Source: an uncultured Prevotellaceae bacterium
Lineage (GTDB): Bacteria > Bacteroidota > Bacteroidia > Bacteroidales > Bacteroidaceae
Direction of reading: 5' to 3'
Assembly (NCBI GenBank): GCA_946534585.1
Contig: CAMNCV010000146.1
Span: forward strand, 20,328 to 84,327
Length of the DNA: 64,000 nucleotides
The notes beneath the pieces were generated by a model. That model ran no database searches. It was given only the letters and a program-made list of their open reading frames with translations, and was not told the DNA's origin. How positions within the stretch are numbered: position 1 is the first letter of the stretch; every line of letters starts with the position of its first letter. This document shows positions 1 through 10,100 of the stretch, piece after piece. The translations under genes were made by a program, and so were the position numbers.

Positions 1-522
1 TTTCTCCTTGTTTATGCCGCTCTGCATGGTCACTCCGTGCATACGCTCGGAGGTAAGGCAAGACTTCATATCGTCAGTGATGCCCTCACCCGTCAGTTTC
101 AGCAGTGCTTCCTTGCGCGTCCACAGTTCGGTAAACGTATCGTCGGGACTTTCTGCCGACAGTATCTGTTGCATCTCGTCGTCACTCATGCAGTAGCGCG
201 CCAGTCGCTCATTATAGCGTCCTATGCGCTCCACGTCGATGCCACATTCCCTGTCACTCACCACGCAAGCCACGGCAGCCTTGCAGTGTGACAGGTTGAA
301 ATAGACTGGTGGCGTGTATGGTTTGCCATGCTCTGCAATCGAAAACTCTGGCTGCCATCCCAGCATCTGTTCAAGCAGCAGGTATGCCTCGGCACACTCA
401 CGCTGTCCTTGCTCCTGCTTGTAGGCCAAGGCTTTCTGCCTACGCCACTCGGGCAAGCGGGCAAGCAAAGTGCTCAATGGCTCAGGATTGCTGAAGTCGT
501 CCTTTATCTTGTAGTTTATCAT
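1..522 (-). CDS. 4'-phosphopantetheinyl transferase, Sfp type (3' end outside window)
   Basis: This gene is missing from the ORF track because it runs off the left edge; I read it on the minus strand as an open frame of 174 codons beginning MINYKIKDDF. Two Sfp-superfamily signatures are visible: FNLSHCKAAVACVVSDRECGIDVE-like sequence (the NLSH and G-I-D-V-E magnesium-binding parts, about residues 75-98) and WTRKEALLKLTGEGI (the W-x-x-K-E-A-x-x-K motif, about residues 137-151). The family transfers phosphopantetheine from CoA to a serine of acyl or peptidyl carrier proteins. The ATG at 522 lies 7 bases after a TAACTTTG -7 box, so the mRNA may be leaderless. It is separated from nadB upstream by a strong terminator, so it is transcribed alone or with genes to the left. 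The carrier-protein substrate cannot be told from this sequence. Confidence 0.88.
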   Translation of the reverse strand, partial: MINYKIKDDFSNPEPLSTLLARLPEWRRQKALAYKQEQGQRECAEAYLLLEQMLGWQPEFSIAEHGKPYTPPVYFNLSHCKAAVACVVSDRECGIDVERIGRYNERLARYCMSDDEMQQILSAESPDDTFTELWTRKEALLKLTGEGITDDMKSCLTSERMHGVTMQSGINKEK

Positions 523-529
523 CTGTTCG

Positions 530-537
530 CAAAGTTA
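530..537 (-). promoter_or_regulatory. -7 box (TAACTTTG) of the phosphopantetheinyl transferase gene
   Basis: On the minus strand TAACTTTG matches the Bacteroidota -7 consensus TAnnTTTG exactly and stands 7 bases before the ATG. The -33 position has only a weak TTTAAT-like match. The start of transcription should fall at or next to the start codon. Confidence 0.6.
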
Positions 538-583
538 CGAATTTTTAAGGAATTAAACCGTATATTTTCACTAAAAAAACATT

Positions 584-633
584 AAAAAGGCAAAAGAGCC
601 GACAAAACCTGAAGTTTTGCCGGCTCTTTTGCC
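584..633 (-). terminator. Rho-independent terminator after nadB
   Basis: A long hairpin with arms ggcaaaagagccg-caaaac and gttttgccggctcttttgcc (589-633) and a loop of about five bases. On the minus strand it is followed by TTTTT at 584-588. It ends nadB transcription before the phosphopantetheinyl transferase gene. Confidence 0.85.
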
Positions 634-654
634 TGATAATTCATACACGGTGGG

Positions 655-2253
655 TTATATGCTTGGCCGCGCATCGTACGCATGATGCGGATAGTCAGTA
701 GTGAAATGCAATCCGCGACACTCCTTGCGTTCTATCGCCCAACGTGTGATGAGGTACGCCACGTTAATCATGTTGCGCAGTTCGCAGATGTCCTTCGTTG
801 GCGTCACACGTTTAAACAGAGCCTCGGTTTCTTCATACAAGGTATCGAGACGTACCCACGCACGCTTCAGACGGAGGTCGCTGCGCACAATGCCTACATA
901 GTTTGACATCACCGTGCCTACCTCATGCACGCTCTGCGTTATCAACACCTTTTCCTCATTGGTCATGGTTCCCTCGTCGTTCCACTCGGGTATCATGGTG
1001 TTGAAGTCATATTCATCAATATGCTCCAGCGAATGGCGTGATGCCGTCTCTGCATATACCACGGCCTCAATGAGTGAGTTGGAAGCCAGACGGTTGCCGC
1101 CATGCAGTCCGGTGCATGAACATTCACCCACGGCATACAGTCGCTTGATGCTCGACTGACCGTTGAGGTCAACCTTGATGCCGCCACACATGTAGTGGGC
1201 AGCAGGGCGCACGGGGATGTATTCCTTCGTGATATCTATGCCTATGCTCAGGCATTTCTGATAGATATTGGGGAAGTGATGCTTCGTCTCCTCTGGGTCT
1301 TTGTGGGTCACGTCAAGACATACATGGTCTATGCCGTGTATTTTCATTTCCTTGTCAATGGCACGCGCTACGATGTCACGTGGCGCAAGCGACAAGCGCT
1401 CGTCGTATTTCTCCATGAATGTTTCGCCGGTAGGCAGTCGCAGTATGCCGCCATAGCCACGCATAGCCTCGGTGATGAGGTAGGCAGGATGGGTCTCGCC
1501 CGGGTGATATAGCGATGTGGGGTGGAACTGCACAAACTCCATGTCGGCCACGGTTGCCTTTGCACGGTAAGCCATTGCCTCGCCATCGCCTGTAGCTATG
1601 ACGGGGTTGGTTGTCGTAAGATATACAGCACCGCAACCTCCTGTACACATTACGGTGACTTTTGACAGATAGGTATCGACTTTCTGTGTCTCTGGATTTA
1701 ACACGTACGCACCGTAACACTCTATGTCGTTTGACTGGCGCGTAACCTCTATGCCCAGATGGTGCTGTGTGATTATCTCAACAGCAAAGTGGTTTTCTTT
1801 TATCTCTATATCGGGATTACTGCGCACTGCCGCCATCAGTCCACGCTGTATCTCTGCGCCGGTGTCATCAGCATGATGAAGTATGCGGAATTCTGAGTGT
1901 CCGCCTTCACGATGCAGGTCGTACAAACCGTCTTCGTTCTTGTCAAAGTTCACGCCCCACTGCACCAACTCCTTTATCTGAGATGGTCCCATGCGTACTA
2001 CCTGATCCACGGCGGCAGGGTCTGAGATGTAGTCGCCGGCAATCATCGTGTCATTGATATGTTTCTCAAAATCATCAACGATAACATTCGTGACAGAAGC
2101 CACGCCGCCCTGGGCACGTGTGGTATTAGCCTCATCAAGGGTGGTTTTACATATAAGGCATATCTTGCCCTTCTTTGCTCTTGCTACTTTCAGAGCGTAA
2201 CTCATACCGGCTACTCCTGCGCCGATAATAAGGAAGTCATATTTATATACCAT
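655..2253 (-). CDS. nadB: L-aspartate oxidase
   Basis: NadB oxidises L-aspartate to iminoaspartate using FAD; NadA then makes quinolinate for NAD synthesis in the cytoplasm. The N-terminus has the dinucleotide-binding motif GAGVAG in YDFLIIGAGVAGMSYAL. The flavoprotein features TTRAQGGVASV, the HREGGHSEFRILHHAD segment and the substrate-loop HFMCGG-like HYMCGGIKVD are all present, followed by GECSCTGLHGGNRLASNSL, typical of the fumarate reductase/aspartate oxidase family. About 532 residues is the normal length. The track starts at a TTG (2259); I prefer the ATG at 2253, which gives MVYKYDF. No nadA or nadC lies next to it in this window. It is followed by a strong terminator. Confidence 0.93.
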   Translation of the reverse strand: MVYKYDFLIIGAGVAGMSYALKVARAKKGKICLICKTTLDEANTTRAQGGVASVTNVIVDDFEKHINDTMIAGDYISDPAAVDQVVRMGPSQIKELVQWGVNFDKNEDGLYDLHREGGHSEFRILHHADDTGAEIQRGLMAAVRSNPDIEIKENHFAVEIITQHHLGIEVTRQSNDIECYGAYVLNPETQKVDTYLSKVTVMCTGGCGAVYLTTTNPVIATGDGEAMAYRAKATVADMEFVQFHPTSLYHPGETHPAYLITEAMRGYGGILRLPTGETFMEKYDERLSLAPRDIVARAIDKEMKIHGIDHVCLDVTHKDPEETKHHFPNIYQKCLSIGIDITKEYIPVRPAAHYMCGGIKVDLNGQSSIKRLYAVGECSCTGLHGGNRLASNSLIEAVVYAETASRHSLEHIDEYDFNTMIPEWNDEGTMTNEEKVLITQSVHEVGTVMSNYVGIVRSDLRLKRAWVRLDTLYEETEALFKRVTPTKDICELRNMINVAYLITRWAIERKECRGLHFTTDYPHHAYDARPSI

Positions 2254-2311
2254 AAGCAATGTTATGTTTTTTGTGTATTAAGTAGGTGTGCATAATTATT
2301 TTTATAATATT

Positions 2312-2326
2312 GCGAGCATACCTCGC
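2312..2326 (-). terminator. Small hairpin just after sprA, possible terminator
   Basis: GCGAG-catac-CTCGC lies directly downstream of the sprA stop and is followed on the minus strand by an AT-rich run (AATATTATAAAAA). The stem is short and there is no clean T tract, so this is a weak call. Confidence 0.35.
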
Positions 2327-2328
2327 TT

Positions 2329-5300
2329 TTACCTTGTCAATGAGAATTTTATGCCCAGTCCGAAGTCTTGCGTAACGGTTGGGTATGAACCTGAAGACAA
2401 CAACGGCGTATTAGTCTGACGGTCATAATAGAAACTCATTGACATCAGTTTCGAAATGCTGTATTCTGCCGAGAAAGCAAGTTTGAAAGCATTGTTGCCT
2501 GACGTTGCCGATGAACTTGCCGTTGCAATGTCTCGCGTGATGGCTGCTTGCTGGCGGTAACTCATGTCAAGGCGCAGGTTTAGGTCGTGGGCAAAACCTT
2601 TCACTCTCGTGTTTCCACTCGATGTTGAAGACTGACTTTCATCGTCAGCATTACCCTTCTTCTTATTCTTCAACACGAGTGGCGACTTGCCGCGGAATGG
2701 ATTAAAGTCACTTATCTTATAGCCCATACCCACTACCCAGTCTTTAGATAGTGCCTCGTTAATCTGTACGCTGGTCATCGACAGCGTCAACACGCGAGTC
2801 GTCTTATATTCCACCTTAAACGACATGTTATTCGGTAACGTGAAGTCTATACCAAGCAATGGAGAGAAGGCCTCGTTGATACTAACGGTTGACACGTTAA
2901 ACATGGAGTTTGGCACGACACGGCCATCGTCAGTAGCATCTGTAATATATCCGATGCGATCTCCCATATACGACATATAGGTGGAGTAAGAACTGTATGA
3001 ACCCACTGCATATACGCTCTTATATGAATGGTTGATATTAAAGCTCTTGAAGTGATCCTTAAACCATTGTATCTGCGTAAGTCCGCTGAAGCGAAGCGTC
3101 CAGTTTGGCAACATACTCGTTATGGCAGGGAAAATGCTTAGCCCTTTGTAACCTGTATAGGCATTGAGGAATGCCGGTATCATTACGTCGGCACTGTATT
3201 TATTTACCTCTCCGTAGTCTGGATTAAAGCGTTGACCTGCGTATGCTGTACCACTTGGATAGCGCGTGCCTACATACTGTCTCTGCACACGTGCCTGATA
3301 AGCATCGAGTAGCGAACAGAATTCGCTGAATGAAGCAGAATGATAACCATTGTTGGCATCGCCAATGCCCTCAAAGGCTGACTTGATACTTACTGTCGTC
3401 ATGGTGAATGTGCCGCTCTGCGTAGTCGGACTGCCGACATACATGTATTGTATCGACTTATTCTTGGTAAGAGTATGAGCCATGTTGAGATCAACCTTCA
3501 GATTATTGAATGGTTCAAGCGTCATCTTAATCTGCAAATCCTGCGTACTGTTGGTTGTTGCAGGAGTAGATACTGACTCATTCTGTAATAGCCATCCATT
3601 TTCCTTCGCACGGTCTATGTAACTATCACCGATGAAACCAAATGCAAAGTCCAGTCCCGGGGTCAGCACGTTGTCTTTCCTCTGTCCAAAGACATCACCG
3701 ACAGTCGGCAGGAAACCGGGAAGTGCCATAGAGTATTGATTGCGATAACTGATGGAGATATTGCGAACAGACATTGCTACACGAGCTACTCTTTGCGCTA
3801 TCTTGTACCACGTGAGATTCTCAAGTGGTTCAAGGGCTACGACTGACAGTTTCATCTTGACGGCAGTATCCGCACGGTTAATAAGTTTTATTTTGTTGTC
3901 GTCAACGCGCTTGTATTTAACTGGTATGGGCTTTCCTTTTGCGTCCTTGGCCGTAACAAGCAGACGGTTTGACTTCTTTCCGTGCGTTATTACGATAGAA
4001 GTATCGGCTGCCAAAGTCAACTCTCTTGTATAAGTGTTACGCTTAATCTTCTGCGCCTTAGCCTTTTCTTCGGCTGCAGTCTGCGCAGCCTTGGCTTTCT
4101 CCTTTTCTTCTGGAGAGAGGCTTTCGTCCTGTTCCTCCTGTTTCTTCTTTTCTTTCTCGGCCTTTTCTTGCTCTTGCTGTTTTTTCTTCTTCGCAGCCTC
4201 AGCAGTTGATGTTTTTTTCTTTGGCTTGCCTACACTCTCGTTTACTTTCTTGAGGAAAGGCACGTTATTATACAACTTCACCATATCAAGGGTGGAATTG
4301 ATAGTGATGTTGCGCGTATTGCTGATAGTGTTACCATATTTCACTATGCCATCTTCTTCTGAGCCACGCGCCCAGTGATATGTTGCTGCGTATGTACCAT
4401 CTGCCTTAAGCCAATCGAATATCGGTATAAGATTGAGCGGAAGCTGATAAGAGGCATTGAACGACTGGTTGTAGTCAAGAGGAGTACCCATGTGCTTAAT
4501 ACTTGTCCACACCGAATCCTTCCACGCTGCGTAGCCATCAGGATTGAGGTCTTTATTGACCTGTGTATAAGGCTCCTCCACTTCTGCACGCGTAGCACTC
4601 TGGAAGCTCATGCGCAAGTTGCGCGTCAAGTCCCATCGTATGGAGAAAGAACGGTTCCATAGGAATTGTGAACTGAATGTAACAGGCAAACTGGCTTCAT
4701 TACTGAGGTCATCCAAATCACGCAACTGCTGTTCGTAGTAAGTGCGTGTCATATCGGTATTTGCTGATATATTCTGCGGCAACCAATTAAGCGTAAACTT
4801 CTTTAAAATATCAAGATACTTCGATTTAGACTTTAGTTTCTTAAATGGTTCAAATGACTTATATACAGGAGTCCAAGAGTAATTTATGGAGCCACGCCAT
4901 GTATCATCATTCTCATACACGGTAGTCTCACCATCAGAATGACGGTGTGAGTGACTATATGAGAATGAGAAGTTAGCAGGATCGTATGGCATAGGATGAC
5001 GCTTTGTTGCAATACCGATACGCATTCCTGACAATGAAAGGTTTTTACTGACAGTATTTGTTACGGCGATACTCTCAATAGAATCCTTTTCATGCTGTGA
5101 GCCAGCTGATTCAAGCGCATCTTCCAGCAACATATCAGTATCTAAAGGATTATACTTTGGCGATGTACGCTCACGTGTAACACTATAATACAAAGGAATG
5201 TTTACCTTGGCTTTCTCGGGGAAAAAACGTCCCAAATCCATTTGCGTCGTTACAGAATACGTACCATATTTTTCCATCGTACGCTCTAAGACTTTCTGTT

Positions 5301-8300
5301 CTATACCACCAAAGCCATCACTTATGTACTTGCCTGTAGCTTGAATAGAGGCGAAATCTGATAATTGCAGATCAAGGTTAGCAGATGCAGCCCAGCCTCC
5401 ATTGCTTTCTGGTTCGAGCAATCGTAGCTCGTTGACCCACACCTCGCCATCTTTTACATCAGCAGACAAGTTACGTACACCTATCATCATCGTACGCACC
5501 TCTCCTAATGAAGGATTACCAACGATAGACATCTTATTGTTTTGATTATCGCTATCGTAGGATGAATATATGGCATTGATAGAAGCCTTACCCTGCGACT
5601 TAAGCAGATTACGCTGTTTTTTGAGTGCAGTAAGTTTCTTCAGGTCGATATTAAGCATATTTTCAGCTGGCCATACAACGGCACAGTCAGCATTAGAGTA
5701 TGTGCTGTATATTCCTGCAGGAGTGAGCTTTAATGGTATCTCATACTCATAGTAGTTATTGTTGTAGTCAGAACCGAGGCGAAAGAACAATGCCAGTTGT
5801 GAGTTCTGCAGGTTAGTGGTATTCTGTTCAAGCGCATTAGCATGTACAAACATCTGCAGACGCTTGTAATAACGCATGTCATAGTTGGTATTCTTATATA
5901 CAGCTACGGCATCTCCTTTTGACATGTTGGTGACATCCATACGCAGTGCCTGCTCATTGTTTTCAGTAAGCTGTGGCTGCGAAGGATCAACGACACGGCT
6001 TATACCAGGTGGCAACACATAGTTTACGGGGGTCTTATCGTTGTTTTCCTCGATACTTATTGCCGATGCCATAAACTGTGCTGTAGGGTTGGGTGAAGCC
6101 CCCTTTAGCTGCTGTTCATATATGCGCCAGTCACCGCGCACGAGGTCAAGACTTGCGAAACGCAGTATTGTAGGTTCTTCAAAGCCTTTCATATACATAC
6201 GCATGAAGCGTATTGAAGAGAAATCAGAAATAGAACCTATCTTCTTTCCAGAATTGATTGGAATACGGAATTGATACCACGTCACGGTTTCTTTCTTTCC
6301 ATTACGCAACGTTGTGCTTGCTTCACGCTTATCCACAATATACTCATTTGCTCCAACATCCATGTGGTTGGGATCTATATATATGGTATAATCGTAATAG
6401 TTTTCGTATTCGTTGAGCGTATAGTCCTGATTGATATCCTCCACATCAGGCGTTGTCTTATATGAAGTATCGTAAGCCTCAGTACGCGTATCAGAGTCAG
6501 GAGAGTTTCCTTGAGGATTGTTGATGTATTTGTAGCGGTCAAGGATTGAGGTCTGTGCGGCATCCCAATCAGAGCCACGGAAATAGTGATAGTTATCGCC
6601 AGCAGGGTCGTTGAGTATTGCTGCGCGTACACTATCATTGACCACAGTGTTTCTTACGCTATTAAGAAATCCCTGATAAGACTCCCACTGTTGTTCTTCT
6701 TCATCAGTAAGTCCGTTGTAACCAACATCTTGTTTGCTTCGCGAGCCACTCGTTGTGGCGAAAGCATAGTTTATTGTATTCTGTACAGGAATGAAGCCCC
6801 ATTGTGTTGAGTCAAGACGCGTAGCTTCACCATCAGCTACAGGCATACCACTTTCGTAGAACTTCTTACCATCATAGAGAATATCCTCTGACACTTCACC
6901 CAGATTTATATGCAGTTCGCCTGCATGCTTGTCAGCAGTTCCATCAGCACGAGTATAGACATAGGGGTCCATCAGCCAGAACTCCACATACTCTATGTTT
7001 GACTCCTCAAAGTCGCTTGTATCAAGTTTGCGCATCATTCCACCCCACGACTGTGCAGGATTAGGCAATAAGCCTTGTTGTGTAAGCGAAGGATTGAAGT
7101 TGTATGGTCCACGCTCCGATGGATAGTAAGCCAGATTAAGCACACGTATGGTGTTTGTCACGCCATTATATGTATTCTGGTCGCGATTAGGGTATAGCTC
7201 ATTAACATAGACCTCTCTCACGTAGTGATTTGACAATTGGTCAAGGTCGTTCTTAATATGACTTGGCGTAAGCGTAGATGAGCGCGTGGTGAAGAGTTTA
7301 TCTATCGTGTACCAAGCGAGCCTTGCACGGTTATAACCAGACTCAAGTGTAGATTTGCTGTATGTGTTACGTCCTTCCGTAGGTACACTTGCCAGCGTCC
7401 ATGCCGTTGGCGTACTGATATCTATACCGTTGGTGGCACTCTCGAAGTCATCAATATAAGATGCATTATCCTGCGTTCCACTCGCCATACTGCTGAAAAG
7501 TTTTGCAAATTCCACATTCATCTTCAGGCTCGAAGGTTGCGAGACATGCAGGAATGGTATGTAATTCAGCATAGTCGTAAGCCATTGGCTCTCGGTTTTC
7601 CAGTTCAGATTAAGACCTATGAGTGTATTGTTTACAGGTTCGCTACCCATTGTCACCTTTGATGTCAGACTCTGCTCAGATAAGTGTTGGAACGTACCGC
7701 TCAACATGAAGTCTTTTGAAAAATCATATTCCCAGTTAAGACCAAACATAGTTTTGCGTTGCATACCGTAGTCAGAGTTGCTTTCCAATGACACATTGAC
7801 AGCAGTTCCTGCATCTATTATGCTTTGGTTGAGGATTGTAACCTCACCTGCTGAATAGTCCACTGAGTAGTCGCTGCCTTCTGTCAGTTCTACACCAGCC
7901 GCTGTAACCTTAACACTTCCTTGTGGTACATTATATGCACCGAGACTTATAACATTGGCTGCAGAGCCCTTATACTGACCTACAAGAATATATTTGTTTT
8001 TCTCTGCTATCTGTTTCGCAACTGTCCGTGTAGTATCATAGAGTTCCTGATAGCGATATTTTGCAGCAACATCGTCACTAACCCCGCGCGAGCGTAGCGC
8101 ATTATACATACCTGTGCCGAACGGCTCAGCCGAGGGGAAGAATACGCGCCCGTTACTTATGGTATAACCGTCCACATAGTCAAAGAAGCCATTTGAGTGT
8201 GTCTTATTGTTATTATCCAGACGGTCTGCACCCATGAGTTTTATGAGAGGCTCACGCTTTACCTGCGTCTCGGGCAGGTAGGTGACATAGACACCAGCCG

Positions 8301-10080
8301 AGTCGCTCTGGAATTTTACGTCAAGTTTGAATTTCTCCTGTTGCAGTGTGGATGCCAGATAATACACATTGCGCATCATCAGTTTCCAGTTCTGCTGTGA
8401 AGGAGTATTAGATGTATTCTTCAACGATTTCACTACGAGTGCCTGCGTCACATCGGTATTGTCCGACGAAAACTCTCCTACCTGATATGTCACGCCACCG
8501 TATGTATATTCGTAGGCAATGGCGAGCACTTGATCGCTCTGCAACGTTGTCTTCAGCGAGATGTAGCCCATTGTCTTATTGACAGTATAATCTGACGATG
8601 ACAAAAGCCTGGCTTTCTCTATTTTCTCGTATGTAGTGCCGCCAGCCATTGTCTGACCTCCTACCACAGAACCGTCAAGCACGCTACTAATCATGTTTAC
8701 GTCGCGCACCCCTTGCGATGTTTTGCTGTTTATGTCAGAGTATGTGGAATTTGCGTTGTTTGATGGCACAGCACCTGATGCCTCGCCGAGGTTAGGCAGG
8801 GCAATAATATTTCGCGTATTACTAGTAGAACCGCTTTTATTCGTCACCCACACCTCTACTCTTCCAATGCTTATGCCTGTGGCAGGTGTAGGAAGTGATG
8901 TCATCCAACTGTCATAATGGTTACGGAAGTACATAGCCATGAAGAAATGGCGGTTCTCTTCGTAGTTTGCCACGTTGATTTCAAATGGTGTCAACTGTAC
9001 GCCACCGCGACTCGACACACTTGACGATGTGGATTTCTTCTGTGACACCACCGTTTGCAGTTTCAGTTTGCCAAACTGCATATCTGTTCTTATGCCGAAC
9101 AGAGACGAAGCCCCCTGCACCAGCGATGAATTACCCGGGAAACTGACATTACCTGCCTCAACGAGTTTTATTATCTCATCTTCCTTACCATCATACCTCA
9201 GTTTCATATTCTGTGCATCGTAGTCAAACGTAGCATCAGTGTTGTAGTTGAGGTTCATGTTCATTTTGTCACCCACCTTACCTGTGACATTCACATTTAT
9301 CTTCTCATCGAAGTCAATGGTCGTAGTGTTACGGTTACGTATAGGCAGCGATGGATTGTCTATACTCTTCATCGTAGCCCCAAGCTTCAACTCTGCCGAC
9401 CCCTGCGTCTTGACGCGTATGCCACCAGGACCGAATATCTTCTCCGCCGGTCCGAGGTCGAAGTGCATATCGGTAAAGTCAAATTTCTCCTTGCCTTTCT
9501 GTTCGAATATCTCTGCATTCTTTTTGCGAAAGAAATCAGTAAACAGTCCCTTTTCTGTCCACTTCATATACTCTGGCTGATCCATCATCACAGGTGAACC
9601 GAGCCATGTACGTCCGAACTTCGTGCCGAGTATATAGCGATTGATTGTATCGTTATATTCCGTTGTCTGCTGCAGGTTCTCTGGCAGTTGCATATCAGCA
9701 GAGCCCCGTTTGAGGTCATCATACACTATAGGCGACGTGCGTTGTATCTTCCATCGTGGATGCAACAAACTGTCAGGAATGGTATCTTCCTGCAAGCGCA
9801 ACCGTGCCTGCTGTTCGCGGTAGCGCTCAAGCGTACTTTTTTTACGATCTTCTTCTTCTTTCTTCCTGCGTTCCTCTGCCATCTTTCTCCTCTGCTCTGC
9901 AGCAGAGAGTTTGGGTTCAGGCTTTTTCTCATCTTTCTTCTCATCTTTCTTCTCATCTTTTAATGCTTCATCAAACTCGCTCCAGTCTCCGTCCTCAGGA
10001 CCAATGATAGAGTGTATCATCGCAGAACCTACGATGACATACAGTGTCAATGAGAGTATTATGAGAAGATGTTTCCTCAC
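2329..10080 (-). CDS. sprA: SprA/Sov, outer-membrane translocon of the type IX secretion system
   Basis: SprA is the very large beta-barrel through which T9SS clients cross the outer membrane; known homologues are about 2400-2500 residues and this one is 2583. Recognisable family segments include FGPGGIRVKTQGSAELKLG, the GNVSFPGNSSLVQGASSLFGI region, repeated FDEKINVNVTGKVGDKMN-type strands, and a C-terminus ending in barrel-like strands (FGLGIKFSLTR). An N-terminal hydrophobic stretch (LLIILSLTLYVIVGSAM) is the signal or anchor. The start is a GTG, supported by an AAAGGA site about 12 bases upstream and by the signal sequence. The stop of ruvA is about 20 bases upstream, so the two are co-transcribed. 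Two lysine/glutamate-rich inserts stand out: residues about 28-75, with a 12-bp DNA repeat coding DEKK, and residues about 1950-2010. Several secreted proteins in the window could be its clients. Confidence 0.95.
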   Translation of the reverse strand: MRKHLLIILSLTLYVIVGSAMIHSIIGPEDGDWSEFDEALKDEKKDEKKDEKKPEPKLSAAEQRRKMAEERRKKEEEDRKKSTLERYREQQARLRLQEDTIPDSLLHPRWKIQRTSPIVYDDLKRGSADMQLPENLQQTTEYNDTINRYILGTKFGRTWLGSPVMMDQPEYMKWTEKGLFTDFFRKKNAEIFEQKGKEKFDFTDMHFDLGPAEKIFGPGGIRVKTQGSAELKLGATMKSIDNPSLPIRNRNTTTIDFDEKINVNVTGKVGDKMNMNLNYNTDATFDYDAQNMKLRYDGKEDEIIKLVEAGNVSFPGNSSLVQGASSLFGIRTDMQFGKLKLQTVVSQKKSTSSSVSSRGGVQLTPFEINVANYEENRHFFMAMYFRNHYDSWMTSLPTPATGISIGRVEVWVTNKSGSTSNTRNIIALPNLGEASGAVPSNNANSTYSDINSKTSQGVRDVNMISSVLDGSVVGGQTMAGGTTYEKIEKARLLSSSDYTVNKTMGYISLKTTLQSDQVLAIAYEYTYGGVTYQVGEFSSDNTDVTQALVVKSLKNTSNTPSQQNWKLMMRNVYYLASTLQQEKFKLDVKFQSDSAGVYVTYLPETQVKREPLIKLMGADRLDNNNKTHSNGFFDYVDGYTISNGRVFFPSAEPFGTGMYNALRSRGVSDDVAAKYRYQELYDTTRTVAKQIAEKNKYILVGQYKGSAANVISLGAYNVPQGSVKVTAAGVELTEGSDYSVDYSAGEVTILNQSIIDAGTAVNVSLESNSDYGMQRKTMFGLNWEYDFSKDFMLSGTFQHLSEQSLTSKVTMGSEPVNNTLIGLNLNWKTESQWLTTMLNYIPFLHVSQPSSLKMNVEFAKLFSSMASGTQDNASYIDDFESATNGIDISTPTAWTLASVPTEGRNTYSKSTLESGYNRARLAWYTIDKLFTTRSSTLTPSHIKNDLDQLSNHYVREVYVNELYPNRDQNTYNGVTNTIRVLNLAYYPSERGPYNFNPSLTQQGLLPNPAQSWGGMMRKLDTSDFEESNIEYVEFWLMDPYVYTRADGTADKHAGELHINLGEVSEDILYDGKKFYESGMPVADGEATRLDSTQWGFIPVQNTINYAFATTSGSRSKQDVGYNGLTDEEEQQWESYQGFLNSVRNTVVNDSVRAAILNDPAGDNYHYFRGSDWDAAQTSILDRYKYINNPQGNSPDSDTRTEAYDTSYKTTPDVEDINQDYTLNEYENYYDYTIYIDPNHMDVGANEYIVDKREASTTLRNGKKETVTWYQFRIPINSGKKIGSISDFSSIRFMRMYMKGFEEPTILRFASLDLVRGDWRIYEQQLKGASPNPTAQFMASAISIEENNDKTPVNYVLPPGISRVVDPSQPQLTENNEQALRMDVTNMSKGDAVAVYKNTNYDMRYYKRLQMFVHANALEQNTTNLQNSQLALFFRLGSDYNNNYYEYEIPLKLTPAGIYSTYSNADCAVVWPAENMLNIDLKKLTALKKQRNLLKSQGKASINAIYSSYDSDNQNNKMSIVGNPSLGEVRTMMIGVRNLSADVKDGEVWVNELRLLEPESNGGWAASANLDLQLSDFASIQATGKYISDGFGGIEQKVLERTMEKYGTYSVTTQMDLGRFFPEKAKVNIPLYYSVTRERTSPKYNPLDTDMLLEDALESAGSQHEKDSIESIAVTNTVSKNLSLSGMRIGIATKRHPMPYDPANFSFSYSHSHRHSDGETTVYENDDTWRGSINYSWTPVYKSFEPFKKLKSKSKYLDILKKFTLNWLPQNISANTDMTRTYYEQQLRDLDDLSNEASLPVTFSSQFLWNRSFSIRWDLTRNLRMSFQSATRAEVEEPYTQVNKDLNPDGYAAWKDSVWTSIKHMGTPLDYNQSFNASYQLPLNLIPIFDWLKADGTYAATYHWARGSEEDGIVKYGNTISNTRNITINSTLDMVKLYNNVPFLKKVNESVGKPKKKTSTAEAAKKKKQQEQEKAEKEKKKQEEQDESLSPEEKEKAKAAQTAAEEKAKAQKIKRNTYTRELTLAADTSIVITHGKKSNRLLVTAKDAKGKPIPVKYKRVDDNKIKLINRADTAVKMKLSVVALEPLENLTWYKIAQRVARVAMSVRNISISYRNQYSMALPGFLPTVGDVFGQRKDNVLTPGLDFAFGFIGDSYIDRAKENGWLLQNESVSTPATTNSTQDLQIKMTLEPFNNLKVDLNMAHTLTKNKSIQYMYVGSPTTQSGTFTMTTVSIKSAFEGIGDANNGYHSASFSEFCSLLDAYQARVQRQYVGTRYPSGTAYAGQRFNPDYGEVNKYSADVMIPAFLNAYTGYKGLSIFPAITSMLPNWTLRFSGLTQIQWFKDHFKSFNINHSYKSVYAVGSYSSYSTYMSYMGDRIGYITDATDDGRVVPNSMFNVSTVSINEAFSPLLGIDFTLPNNMSFKVEYKTTRVLTLSMTSVQINEALSKDWVVGMGYKISDFNPFRGKSPLVLKNKKKGNADDESQSSTSSGNTRVKGFAHDLNLRLDMSYRQQAAITRDIATASSSATSGNNAFKLAFSAEYSISKLMSMSFYYDRQTNTPLLSSGSYPTVTQDFGLGIKFSLTR

Positions 10081-10100
10081 GCCGTCCGTGTTTTCCTTTC

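Noticed and set aside
2254-2259. Upstream TTG start for nadB
   Set aside because: An ATG two codons downstream gives the usual short NadB N-terminus; the TTG adds nothing conserved.
4034-4378. A plus-strand phenylalanine- and serine-rich ORF resembling a membrane protein
   Set aside because: It is the antisense of the lysine/glutamate-rich SprA insert, which necessarily reads as Phe/Leu/Ser on the other strand.
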